A stretch of 55,779 nucleotides of DNA. Source: Actinomortierella ambigua (lineage: Eukaryota > Mortierellomycota > Mortierellomycetes > Mortierellales > Mortierellaceae). Position numbers and translations under genes: made by a program. Shown one piece after another: positions 19,603 to 29,543 of the stretch. The first letter of the stretch is position 1, and each line of letters begins with the position of its first letter. The notes beneath the pieces were generated by a model that had not been told where the DNA came from, did not search any database, and worked only from the letters and a program-made list of their open reading frames with translations. The DNA is taken from assembly GCA_016098155.1 (NCBI GenBank), contig JAAAJB010000188.1, positions 1 through 55,779 on the forward strand, in the 5' to 3' direction.

Positions 19603-22297
19603 GATATATTGGTGGCAACGCATCCAACGGCTAGGACTCAAATTTCTTACTCTCCCTCTTTCCCTCTGTCTTAAAACAAGGCCCAAGTGCACAGGGAGGA
19701 CACTCTGCGATACTCCCTGTCGCTGCGGCGTCCAGCCAAGCTCTCCATCGATTGGAGTTTTACGGCGCTGTGCTCCACTTGCGCGGCGATAGCGTCTGTC
19801 AGCAGCCACATGTCTCGCCACTCGACAACATATTGCTCTGGAACGGCGAAGTGTTTGATGGCCTGATTGTTGGCCAGCATGATAATGACGGCAAGGTACT
19901 CATGGACGCTCTCGAAGCCGTTGCAGGCGCCGATCCTCTTGAACACGAGCGTCAGCTCCTCGCCGTCATGTCTCGAATCGAAGGCCCCTTTGCCTTTGTC
20001 TACTACCATGTAAAGAAGGAAGGATGAAAGAAAGAAAGAAGAGTATCTCAGGAGTATACGATAGGTGCAAAGAAGCATCTATCTATCTCTCTTTTTCATC
20101 GCCTATTCAACAGACTCCCACCTCTTTTTCCCTCGGACTACCATTCCCCTCCCTCCATTCCCCTACATAGAACGTATCAAAGCGCCTCTTCTTCGGTCGC
20201 GACTGCTTGGGGCGCCGGTCGCTGCTGTGGCACCGCTCCAACCAAACCAGCGAAGCACCATTTCTCCTGACTTCGGTTGGATACAGTCGGCACCAGGCTA
20301 ATTGCCTTTCTCTGGACGAGGTGCCCGCGAATGGGTTCTACAGTCTTTCTGTCGACGATCCTACTTGCACATTGACACATTACCCATGGAGGCAGCAAGA
20401 TGCCATCATCGATACTAGTAGCACGCCCTCTATGGTAAGAGCACTGTAGGGAACAGGATTGAGATGGAGAGAGAGAGAGAGAGAGAGAGGAGAATGATGA
20501 TAGTTGACAATGCTCTCTTTCATTCTATGGCGGAAAGTAGACCCTTCCCTTTGGTAGGGTGAATGACACGATACCCACAGGAGATCAGCTGTCGAAACCA
20601 TTCCCTCCCGATGCCAAGATGGATGCAGCCCACCCAGAACTAGTCCCGGAGATGAGTGCCGAAATGAAACAGGCCGTCCACGACATGATTGCCACCCTCG
20701 GTGATTCAGTCCGAAGACGCGTTCAGCATATTCCGCGGACTGGGTAATAATAAGAGTCATTCTATGGATATCGCGTTCCACCACTGTCCAACCCTTATAA
20801 TCTATGGATTCGTCGCCCTGACCCCCCTTCAACTCTCGTCTCTCTCATTCCCACCGAAACAAAAAAAAAAGGCTCCCGCACGAAGCACGCGTCGGCATCC
20901 TGTTTTCAGGCGGGCTAGACTGTCTGTGTCTCGCCGCGCTCGCCGACCGGTTCTTGCCCAAGGGCGAGGCGATCGACCTGCTCAATGTCGGGTTTGAGAA
21001 CCCTCGCTCCCAAAGGGCAAGAGCCGCCGAGGCTGCCCTGGCCCTGAAAAAGAAGAATAATAATAACAAAGCGAAGCAACAAAAGAATCCACAATCCAAG
21101 CATCCAAGGAGCCAAAAGGGCGATAGTGCTCCTCCCCCTCCCCAAGAGGACGACGCGCCGCAAGCCACCACCACCTCTTCCACCTCTCCCTCTTCCTCCA
21201 CCACTGACGATAAGGACGCTCCAGCACAACAACAGCAACAGCAACAACAAGCACAGCAACAACACGCCAAGTACAACGTCCCGGATCGGATCACAGGCTA
21301 CGAGAGTCTAGCCGAGCTGCGGCGGATCGCGCCGGACCGGCACTGGAACTTTGTGGAGGTGAATGTGCCGTTCGCGGAGGCGATGGAGCAGCGGGAGGCG
21401 ATTCTGGAGCGGATTGCACCGTTGGACACGGTGATGGATCTGAGCATTGCAATGGCGTTCTGGTTTGCGGCGCGAGGGGTTGGTGAGCTCAAGCAGGAAA
21501 TGATGACAACGACGAAGAAGAAGAATATGAACAAGAAGAGGGGTGAAGAACAGCAACCACAACAGCAATTTGGCGAGGAAGGCGAAGAAGAACAAGAAGA
21601 AGAAGAAGAAGTACAAGTACAAGTAGAGTGGTTGCCGTATACAAGCCAGGCCAAGGTCTTGCTCTCGGGCCTCGGAGCCGACGAGCAACTGGGAGGATAT
21701 TCGCGGCACAAGGACCAGTTTGAGGAGGCTGGATGGGAAGGCTTGATTCAGGAACTCCAGTTAGATCTCGATCGTATCTCGACTCGCAATCTCGGTAAGC
21801 CATCCCATCATGTGCTTTAGCAAAGCGAAGAAGAAGAAAAAAAAGGGGGGGTGGAGGGGAAGAGGAGCAGAGGAGCAGAGGAGGAGGGGGGAAGGGGAAT
21901 GAAAACCATGCAGGGCCTGCCTCTAGCTTCCTTTTTGCCGCCCTTTTACAATTTTCCTGGCTAAAACATTTCTTTTAATGAAAATGATCAACAAAAAACC
22001 GTTAACGTTGTAGGGCGCGACGATCGCATCATCTCCGATCATGGCAAGGAGGTGCGCTACCCGTTTCTGAGCACCACAGTCGTCCAGTTTCTATCCCAAC
22101 TACGCGTGGATCTCAAGGTCGATCTGCGGTATCCACGTGGCGTGGGCGAGAAGCTGCTGTTGCGCCATGTGGCGCGTGAGCTGGGCTGCGACCGCGCTAG
22201 TCGCCACTGGAAGCGCGCCGTCCAGTTTGGAGCCCGCACCGCCAAAATGACTGAGGGCAATCGAGCCGAGGTCGGACAGCAGACAGTCGTCAGGTAG
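19464..22297 (+). CDS. Asparagine synthetase domain-containing protein 1 (ASNSD1-like)
   Basis: Exons 19464-19560, 19681-20009, 20171-20434, 20541-20743, 20872-21794 and 22014-22297 give 699 aa. The N-terminus MCGILFSL keeps the catalytic Cys2 of class-II glutamine amidotransferases, with LWNGEVFDG and FFGRDCLGRRSLLW downstream. The C-terminal half has the PP-loop ILFSGGLDCLCLA, then LLSGLGADEQLGGYSRH and DDRIISDHGKEVRYPFL, as in the ASNSD1/yeast YML096W group. Two low-complexity insertions (Lys/Asn/Gln-rich after GFENP, and Lys/Glu-rich before VEWLPY) make it longer than yeast (525) or human (643) proteins. Actual substrate is unknown for this family. Confidence 0.9.
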
Positions 22298-23195
22298 TAG
22301 GTAGTAGGGTAGTCTTCCACCCTTTTTCATCGCATTTTACAACCACACTTCATATGCGCCCCAACCAACAAATGATGAGAAAGGAGGGGGGGGGCGGAGA
22401 AGTACATAGAGAGAGATGGTGGTCGGAAAACAGAATAATAGAGTTTCTTCATCCATTGCAAGTATTGTACTGCATTATTCAGGAGGGGGAAAGACACAGG
22501 AGGAAGAGACAACAACTAGCGACATAGAAGGGCTCCGCTATCCCATGGAGCACGGAGAGGGGTGATGTGTTTGTGTGTTGTGGAGTGGAGCAAACAGGGT
22601 GGGGAGCAAGAAACATCGAGTGTGTGTACGGACAACAACAGGCTTGCCCGTCTGCTCGTTCACAGGTATGTAGAGCGGGACCCCAACGAGAATGGGGGGA
22701 GAGGAGACATAAGGTTGAGAGACCGAGGGTGAATGTGGGCAAAAAACGCGTTCAGAGAGAGTGTGTGTGTGTATGTGTGTGTGCACTACACACGCGCTCC
22801 CCTCCCTCCTTCCTTTCCGAAACCATCCCCTCTCTGTCGCTCTCCACCGAGCCATTAAAAAAAAAATTTGGCTCGGTGGAATTGTTTGTTCCCGGCCAGC
22901 CAGCCAGCCAGCCCGCCACAGTGAAGTGAGGCCCAGATGAGCCAGTCAGGCAGCAGGAAAACACAGACTGAGGAGAGAGAGGAGAGAGCCATCTGTCAAT
23001 CTTTTTTAATTCGGGCAGTTGGAGCGGACAGGGCGGATTGGCCGTTGGACAGGACAACCTTACCCCATCATTGGTATTCAGCTACCGTCTGTTGTACGTG
23101 TGTGGGTGGAGTGTACACTGTTTGCTGCAAAGCGTCTGTGTGTTTGAAAAGGTCCGTTTTCTCCTTATTTTTTTTTCTTTGCTTCATCCTTCTTG

Positions 23196-23226
<31 letters not shown>

Positions 23227-23299
23227 CTCTTTTCTTTTTTACCCCCGATTCCTCATCCCCATTCAACCTCCCCACTCCCTAATCCACCACATTCGCGCC
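22298..23299. other. Intergenic, microsatellite-rich
   Basis: About 1 kb upstream of GCV3. It holds a (GT)n tract (about 22760-22783), a short inverted motif around 22835-22880 (CTCGGTGGAG versus its reverse complement flanking an A-run), and a polypyrimidine tract with CTT repeats just before the GCV3 start. No gene is seen. Confidence 0.5.
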
Positions 23300-24888
23300 A
23301 TGTCTCTCCGCACCCTCTCCGCCCGCCTCTTCCCTGCTGTCCGCGCTCAGGCTATGGCCCGCGCTGCCGCCCCCGCTTCCTTTGCCCGCTTCTATGGCAG
23401 TAAGTCCACCACCAACTGGCAGACGCTCACTGACTCACTCACTCCTCTCACTTTCTCACTCATACATTGTTCCGGAGCTTCTCGTTTCATGCCTGATCAG
23501 CCGATGAACAGCTGCTCATGTGCAGGAGTAACAACAACAACAACAAAACAACAACAGCAACAAAACAACAGCATACCTGTTGAACAATTATGAACAAGGG
23601 GGGCAAGTCAGGGAAGAGAAAGAAAGGAAAGGAAAAAAAGGAAACGCCAGGAGAAAGGAGTGCTTCCTCCCTCGACGCGGCCAAGACACGCTCGATCGCA
23701 GAGGAAGCCGCACTGTCGCTCGTCTCTTTTTTTTTTCTCTCTCCCTCTCTCTCTCTCTTTCTTGATCCGTCCAAAGAGAGATCGTGGACGAACAGAATTG
23801 TCATAGGATTGACATGATCCAAGGTGGACTTGCAAGCCTCTTTGTTCCCCTCCTCCCCTTTTCTTTTGAATGGACAGACTTGCAGGATGGATAGGAACTT
23901 CTTCTTCTTCTCCTCCTCCATGGCATTCGCGATAGAAATGCTGGGGGAGAGAGGATGAGGAGGGCGGAAGAGATGAGGTGGGGTGGAGAGCAACAGTCTC
24001 TGGCAAGAGGCGGGCGGCCCCATTCATGTGGGACAAAAGAAAAAAGTGGCCCCATCCGGCTTCTGAGACATTACATTGGGCATGACGCCGGAGGTTCCTG
24101 AAAAGAAAAAAAAAAGCTGATCGTGATCAATCAGTCGATCCAGTCGGCCCTATCACACTCCCCGCGCGCCGAGATGACAGAATTGTGTTCTCACCCGCTT
24201 GTCTTTTTTTTTTCTTTCTTCTTCTTAGCCAAGCGCTACACCAAGGAGCACGAGTGGATCGAGGTTGACAACGGCGTCGGCACTGTCGGCATCACCGACT
24301 ATGCCCAGAACTCGCTGGGAGAGATCGTCTTTGTTGAGCCTGCTGAGCTCAAGACTGTCGAGACCCATGGTACGTTTCTTTCTTTGCTTTGCTTTTTCAG
24401 TGGCATTAGGCGAGGCCCATGTCGTCTATTTCTTTTCTTTACCTTTACCATCCTGCACCGATTTTATTTGTTTTTTTTTCTAATTTCTCAACCCTCTTCA
24501 TTTCGCGTTTTCCCCCACTATAGACAACATTGGCTCCGTCGAGTCCGTCAAGGCTGCTTCGGACATCTTCGCCCCCATCGCCGGTGAGGTCATCGAGGTC
24601 AACGCTGCCCTTGCTGACGAGCCCGGTCTGCTGAACGAGCATCCCGAGTCTCAGGGTACGTAGGAAGGAAGGAAGAAGCGGGGAAAAGGAGAACCAATCC
24701 ATCTTTGTTTCCACAAGTGAGTGGCAGAAGGCAAATCATCAAGCTAATACCTTTTTGTATATATACATGTTTACATTCCTCGATTTTTTTTAGGCTGGCT
24801 CTGCAAGATCAAGGTTGCCGACCAGGCCGAGGTCGATGCTCTTCTGGATGAGGCTGCCTACAAGGCCTTCTGCGAGGAGTCTCACTAA
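23300..24888 (+). CDS. Glycine cleavage system H protein, mitochondrial
   Basis: Lipoyl carrier shuttling the aminomethyl group between P and T proteins of the mitochondrial glycine decarboxylase. Exons 23300-23399, 24229-24369, 24524-24655 and 24794-24888 give 155 aa. The first about 30 residues ([21 protein letters not shown]) look like a mitochondrial presequence. [13 protein letters not shown] opens the mature domain, and the lipoyl-lysine site is [12 protein letters not shown]. Intron 1 (829 bp) is much longer than the others and carries CAA-rich and CT-rich tracts. The gene faces TFG tail to tail, with 242 bp between the stop codons. Confidence 0.94.
23400..24228 (+). other. Long first intron of GCV3
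   Basis: An 829-bp intron between the presequence exon and the lipoyl-domain exons, with donor GTAAGT and acceptor TTCTTAG. It holds a CAA-rich tract (about 23530-23575) and CT runs. I found no coding sequence and no recognisable snoRNA. Confidence 0.7.
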
Positions 24889-25130
24889 AGTCTACTCCCT
24901 TTCTCCCAATCTCATGTTGTCAATAACGATCCAGTAGCCCCGTTCATACCTTTCTCTTTATTATTTCTTTTATACGCAAGTCATGCTTTCCATTAAAACA
25001 AGCCCATCATTTTTTTTTGCAAGAACAAAAGAAAAAGAAAAGTCTTCATTTTGAAGTACCACTAAACTTGCTTTTTTTTTTGGAAATTACTTGAGGTTCA
25101 TTTAAGACGTCCTTCTCCACCCTTTCCTCA

Positions 25131-25264
25131 TCACTTCATTCCCCACCCCTGTGAGCTTTGCTGGTTGTAAGCAGGTTGTTGCTGCTGCGGTGGTTGATGC
25201 TGTGGCTGCATCTGACCGGCAAACTGACTAGGCTGATAAGGCTGGTATACCGATGGCGGCTGTG

Positions 25265-25295
<31 letters not shown>

Positions 25296-27272
25296 CTGTA
25301 GCTGTTGCTGTGGTTGTGGTTGGCCTTGCTGATGCGGAGGCTGTGGCTGCTGCATGGTTGCCTGCAGATGGCCAGCTTGGCTATACTGGCCATAAGGTTG
25401 TTGTTGCTGGACTGGAGGTTGCTGCTGCTGTTGCTGCTGGGGTTGCGGCTGCTGCTGGGTGACATACTGTGGCTGTGGTTGTGGTGCAACGCCTTGTGGG
25501 ACAACCTGCTGCGGCGGCGGCTGGGGCTGAGTCAGTGGATATCCACCTGTCCGCTGCTGCTGTTGTGATGCTTGCTGCTGCTGCTGCTGCTGCTGCTGCA
25601 ATTGTGGCGTCTGTGGTTGCATCAAGCTTGCAGGCTGGAGTTGAGGCGTCGGCGCAGAGGAGTATGCCCCTTGCTGCTGTTGCTGCGGCTGGACCCAGCC
25701 CCCTTGTGACGGTTGCTGCTGAAGGTGCTGAAGCGGCTGGCTAGACAGCTGCTGTGGTGGCTGCTGTTGTTGGACCTGTTGTTGTTGGACCTGTTGCTGG
25801 TGCTGAAGTGATGGCTGCATGGGCTGCTGTTGCTGTTGAGGCTGATGCTGTTGCTGTTGAGGCTGGACGTGGAGACTGTGTTGGAGTTGACCTGCCAGGT
25901 TGGTCAGCGACGCATGGGCTGCCTGCCGCTGGAGATGCTGCATGGTTTGAACTGGCGATGTAGGGACCGAGGTTGACGAAGCGGTAGCGGACGAGGATGG
26001 GTACAGTGTTGAATGTTGACTCGAAACGCTCTGCTGACGCTGAAGATGACCTCCCTTGGTTTGCGTAATGGTGCTGCCGCTATTGCTGCTCCCGCTGCTG
26101 CTGACGCCGCCGTTGGTGGTCTGGTCTTTGTCGCCATGATGACCACTGCTCCTGTCCAGGTATCCTAATAGCATCCGAAAAGGAAAGAGAGACAGAGAGA
26201 AAGAGAGAAGAGAGTTGTGAGATATTAGTGACACTTGAGGCAAGTTTTTCCCTATATTTTTTTGTTCGGTTTTTTTATCCGTGAATTGTCTTACCGAGAG
26301 CATCTGCAGAGAGAGTCAATGGTTTGGATGCAGTAAACGCCTTGACGCGTTCGCCCCTATCGGAGGAATCGCTGCCCCCATTGGCGCTAGGCAAAGTGCC
26401 ATTGGCGATAGTCAGGGATGACGACGGCGACCCAGAATGTCCAAGGCCCGGATGCTGTTCATGGATCACATTCAACACTTTGCCAAGCTGTTGATGCAAA
26501 TCCGTCAATGCGTGTACAACGGCGCCAAGCGTCTGGGGAGGATTCTTGCCCTTCAGGTAGGAGGACAATTGCTCCATAGACGTCACCACGGGGAGCGTCT
26601 CTTTGTCTAGTGCGCGATGGCAAGTATGATGAGGACACCGTACCTGTTTTTTTTTTCTGTTTCCTTGAAACATATGCATTGGACAATAGGACAAAAAATC
26701 ACTCACCATTCACACTCAGCTTCAAGAGCTCGCTCAGCGTAATGGCGTGTGTGATATCGGCATCGTCCAGGATGGTAATGAGATCACCGTCTATGACACA
26801 CACAAAGAGAAAAACAACGTGTCCAGTTTAGTCCAAAGCGATGTGGGGCGTGTTGACATGTGTTCTCAGCGCTGACAAGGAAACCAAAAAAAAGTAAAGC
26901 ATGAAAGGTCTCCTTCATTTTCACCTTTCTGTTTTCTTTCGCGCCACATACCATCGTCTTCATAGCGCAAGATCAGGTTGTCGAGGTTATTGGACAGGTG
27001 CTTCTTGTAAAGACGCTGTGCCATGAAGCACAGCTCGTTGTATGTGGGTACCTGAGCAATAGGGACACGCAAGTTGGTGCCTCCGCATTTGACTGACGCC
27101 AAGAAAAAAGAGGAGCATTCCGTTAGAACGAGTTAAGGGGGGGGTCAGGAGGAGGAGCATGGACCAATGTAACGCGCAGAACCACATTCATTCAATATGG
27201 GTTACATTTAATAACCACAGGTTTGTCGCCATTGGTGAGCTTCCGTAGGCTTGCGTATGCGGTGGTCGCCAT
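25131..27272 (-). CDS. TFG homologue (PB1 + Q/P-rich)
   Basis: Exons 27272-27206, 27092-26952, 26790-26707, 26606-26295 and 26164-25131 give 545 aa. Residues about 16-98 form a PB1 domain: KPVVIKFKCGGT, then RVPIAQVPTYNELCFMAQRL, then LRYEDDDGDLITILDDADI, which includes the acidic OPCA motif and matches human TFG closely at DGDLITI. A predicted coiled-coil helix (LGAVVHALTDLHQQLGKVLN) follows. The last 300 residues are Gln/Pro-rich and probably disordered, as in TFG, which assembles at ER exit sites and links COPII carriers to tethers. The four small N-terminal exons rejoin the PB1 domain exactly. Function is inferred from the architecture. Confidence 0.85.
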
Positions 27273-27477
27273 GGGTCGAATGTTGTGTGGGCGATGAGGT
27301 GAAAGAGGTGTGGGAGTGGAACAGGGTGGGGATGGGTTTTGATGCGAGAAAAAGTTTATTCATACACTGTGGGAAAGGGGGGTAAGGAAGAAAGAGGAGA
27401 GAGGAGAACAGGGCCAAAGCACACTTGTTGTTGCCAGGTGGTGAACACAAAAAAAAAAGAGAAGGGGGGGAATATCC

Positions 27478-27831
27478 TCAGCGATGGCCATATCCAGAGT
27501 CGACACTTGCAGACTCGTTGAGGTCCTCCTTGGATGCTTTTGACGTCTTTGATGTCGAGCTTGGAAGGTGCATGCTGTCGTCTGTGGTACTGGTGCAGGT
27601 GCTGCTGCAGGTGCTGCTGTTGATGCAGGTGCTGGCGCCTCTTTGGCATCGATGTATCCGCCTTGGAGGCACCTGAAGCGACCCTATCCGATGCTGGTGG
27701 CGAAGACCCTCCTCAGCATCCCGGCGCCTCGTCCTCAGCTTGCTGACCAAGAGAAAAGTAAAGGCAAGCAGCAACACCAGCACCATGCCGCCGCCAAGTA
27801 CCAAAAAGAGGATCTCGCGCCGTTCAACCAT
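27478..27831 (-). CDS. Putative small single-pass membrane protein
   Basis: A 117-codon ORF: a short charged start (MVERRE), one strong hydrophobic segment (ILFLVLGGGMVLVLLLAFTFLLV, about 7-29), then a basic stop-transfer region (KLRTRRR) and a Ser/Thr-rich tail ending in DSGYGHR. An in-frame stop lies just upstream, but an AG directly before the start and a good donor (GTATGT at about 28044) suggest this may be only the last exon of a longer gene whose 5' exons I could not assemble. No family recognised. Confidence 0.4.
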   Translation of the reverse strand: MVERREILFLVLGGGMVLVLLLAFTFLLVSKLRTRRRDAEEGLRHQHRIGSLQVPPRRIHRCQRGASTCINSSTCSSTCTSTTDDSMHLPSSTSKTSKASKEDLNESASVDSGYGHR

Positions 27832-28943
27832 CTCCTTCTACTTTATGATTTTAAGAGTTGCTGTTCTTGTCTCTCCCAGTGGCGATATCGTGGGCAAAGG
27901 AAATGGAAAAAAAACGACAAAAAGGAGCAGGGGCGCAATGAGTTTAAAGAGCGAGAGAGATAGGGGAAAGAGAATGAGAGAGGAGAGTGAGAGTGAGAGA
28001 GAGAGAGAGACGAAAAAGATGCAGCACATAGGGGGGTACATACCGTAAAGGTTGATTTTTCCCCGGATTTGTTTTTGTTACGGCCGGAGTGGGTAGGAAG
28101 ACGAGATCTTCTGCGAACGTTCCCTTACAAGAGAGGAAGACAACAACGTATGTAACTGCACTGCCCGCTCAATATTCGCTCTCCATTGCCCCACTGTACT
28201 TTTGCTTAGGAGGTCGCTCTCCTCCAACGCCCTCTACCCCCCCCCGTCGCCCTGGAATACCGATTCACGATCATGCTCAGGTCAAGTCGTCTCCAACGGT
28301 GGCCTGTTGCGAGCTGCAAAGGCGGTAGGGAACATGAGCCCGAACGCTCCAAGACAAAAGTCAAGCGTACTTTACATGTTTGAGCGTGCTTCACCTCATG
28401 TCACATTTGCTTTTACTGCACATGGCATTTTTGCCTGAAGTGAGGAGAAGTGTTGAAGAAAGGAGCCAAGTAAAACATGTCAAGAAAAGCATCGCTGAAA
28501 CGGCGGAAATGACACGACGAACACCTAACAAACTGCTTGGTTTCCCTGCCCCCGGATCTCGTGACAGGTCGAACGCTTGGGGGGTGAATGTCACTTGGAT
28601 CGCGATTGATCTCATATCATGTTGTCGAACAGACGAATCCTACGTGAGCAGCCGCCTTTTCGCGCCTCGATGGAGTTTCAATGGCGTCAGCGGCTGTATG
28701 GTCCCACGTCTTCGTACTTGCGATGGTAGGATTGTGCGCGCGCAAGAGTCTCTGTGGACATTTCTCTCTCTCTCTCACTTACACACCCCTACCACCATGA
28801 TCCGCGCTCCAAGGATAATGATACTGACGACTACTTGGCCGTGTACCCTTTTGTAGCAGTTCCCTGGTTACAAATTAGATATTGCAAATATGTTGCTACA
28901 TCTTTTACTCTTTGACTTTTTGAATAATAATAAAAAAAAAAAA
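27832..28943. other. Unassigned stretch, possible 5' exons of membrane-protein gene
   Basis: It contains GA-repeat tracts (about 27945-28010), a GTATGT donor-like site on the minus strand, and short open frames, but no family match. Any upstream exons of the 27.5-27.8 kb membrane protein would lie here. Confidence 0.35.
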
Positions 28944-29108
28944 GAGGGGCTGCACCTGCGAACAGGTACAACCCCAAATACAAAAATGAATCATCTGAGA
29001 TGAGCCGAAGCCCATTCATTGCCCGGTCCCCCAACGCTGTGCAATGTCAGGGTGCCAAGCAAGAGACACTGCCTAGGTGATCACAGCGTCTCGATGACAG
29101 GTAAGTAT
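28944..29108 (-). ncRNA. U1 spliceosomal snRNA
   Basis: Reading the minus strand from 29108, the transcript begins ATACTTACCTG, the invariant U1 5' end that pairs with 5' splice sites. It continues with a stem-loop whose loop holds GATCAC (29077-29082, U1-70K site), a second region with CATTGCAC (29039-29046, U1A loop), and a short hairpin with a TTCG tetraloop (29002-29013). An Sm site ATTTTTG follows (28981-28987), then a 13-bp terminal hairpin with a TTCG loop (28946-28975). The total of about 165 nt equals the usual U1 length. It is followed directly by a T12 run. Elements and order match the known U1 fold; stem pairing was checked by eye only. Confidence 0.93.
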
Positions 29109-29136
29109 GAGTTTTTCAGAAGGGGGAGACGGCCTC

Positions 29137-29144
29137 CTTTTATA
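29137..29144 (-). promoter_or_regulatory. TATA box of the U1 gene
   Basis: TATAAAAG on the minus strand, ending 28 bases before the first nucleotide of U1. This is the expected distance for a TATA element. Confidence 0.75.
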
Positions 29145-29543
29145 GTTGGAGAAATCCCTCTCTTGCTCACTCCGATTTCAGTCCCCGAACCATCCCTCGA
29201 AATCGAACAATTTTGTGGGACTTGGTTCACCTGCTCTCTCTTGTCAGTCACAAGTGACTGGGATTTAGGAGTCACGCATCCTGGCATCCTGTGAAAAAAT
29301 CTTTCACGTAGCCTGTTGAAAATGCTGCTCACCGCCAGGGGAACTGAACATTATCACTGTGCTGTGTCTGAATCCATTTCACCACAATATGTCCTTCCAA
29401 GCATCCATATCCTTTTTTCTTTTCTTTTCTTTGAATACGATTTTTTTTATGAAAGCAAATGCAAATAGAATCTACAGAGAGAGCGAATGGGTAAAAAAAA
29501 AAAAACTATATGATATATACGAAAAAGAAGATGCAACTCTTTT
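29145..29543. promoter_or_regulatory. U1 upstream region / MET5 3' flank
   Basis: The 400 bp upstream of U1 probably include its proximal elements. A GTCACTTGTGAC palindrome lies at about 29247-29258. The far end contains T-runs and A-runs next to the MET5 stop. No coding sequence is seen. Confidence 0.4.
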
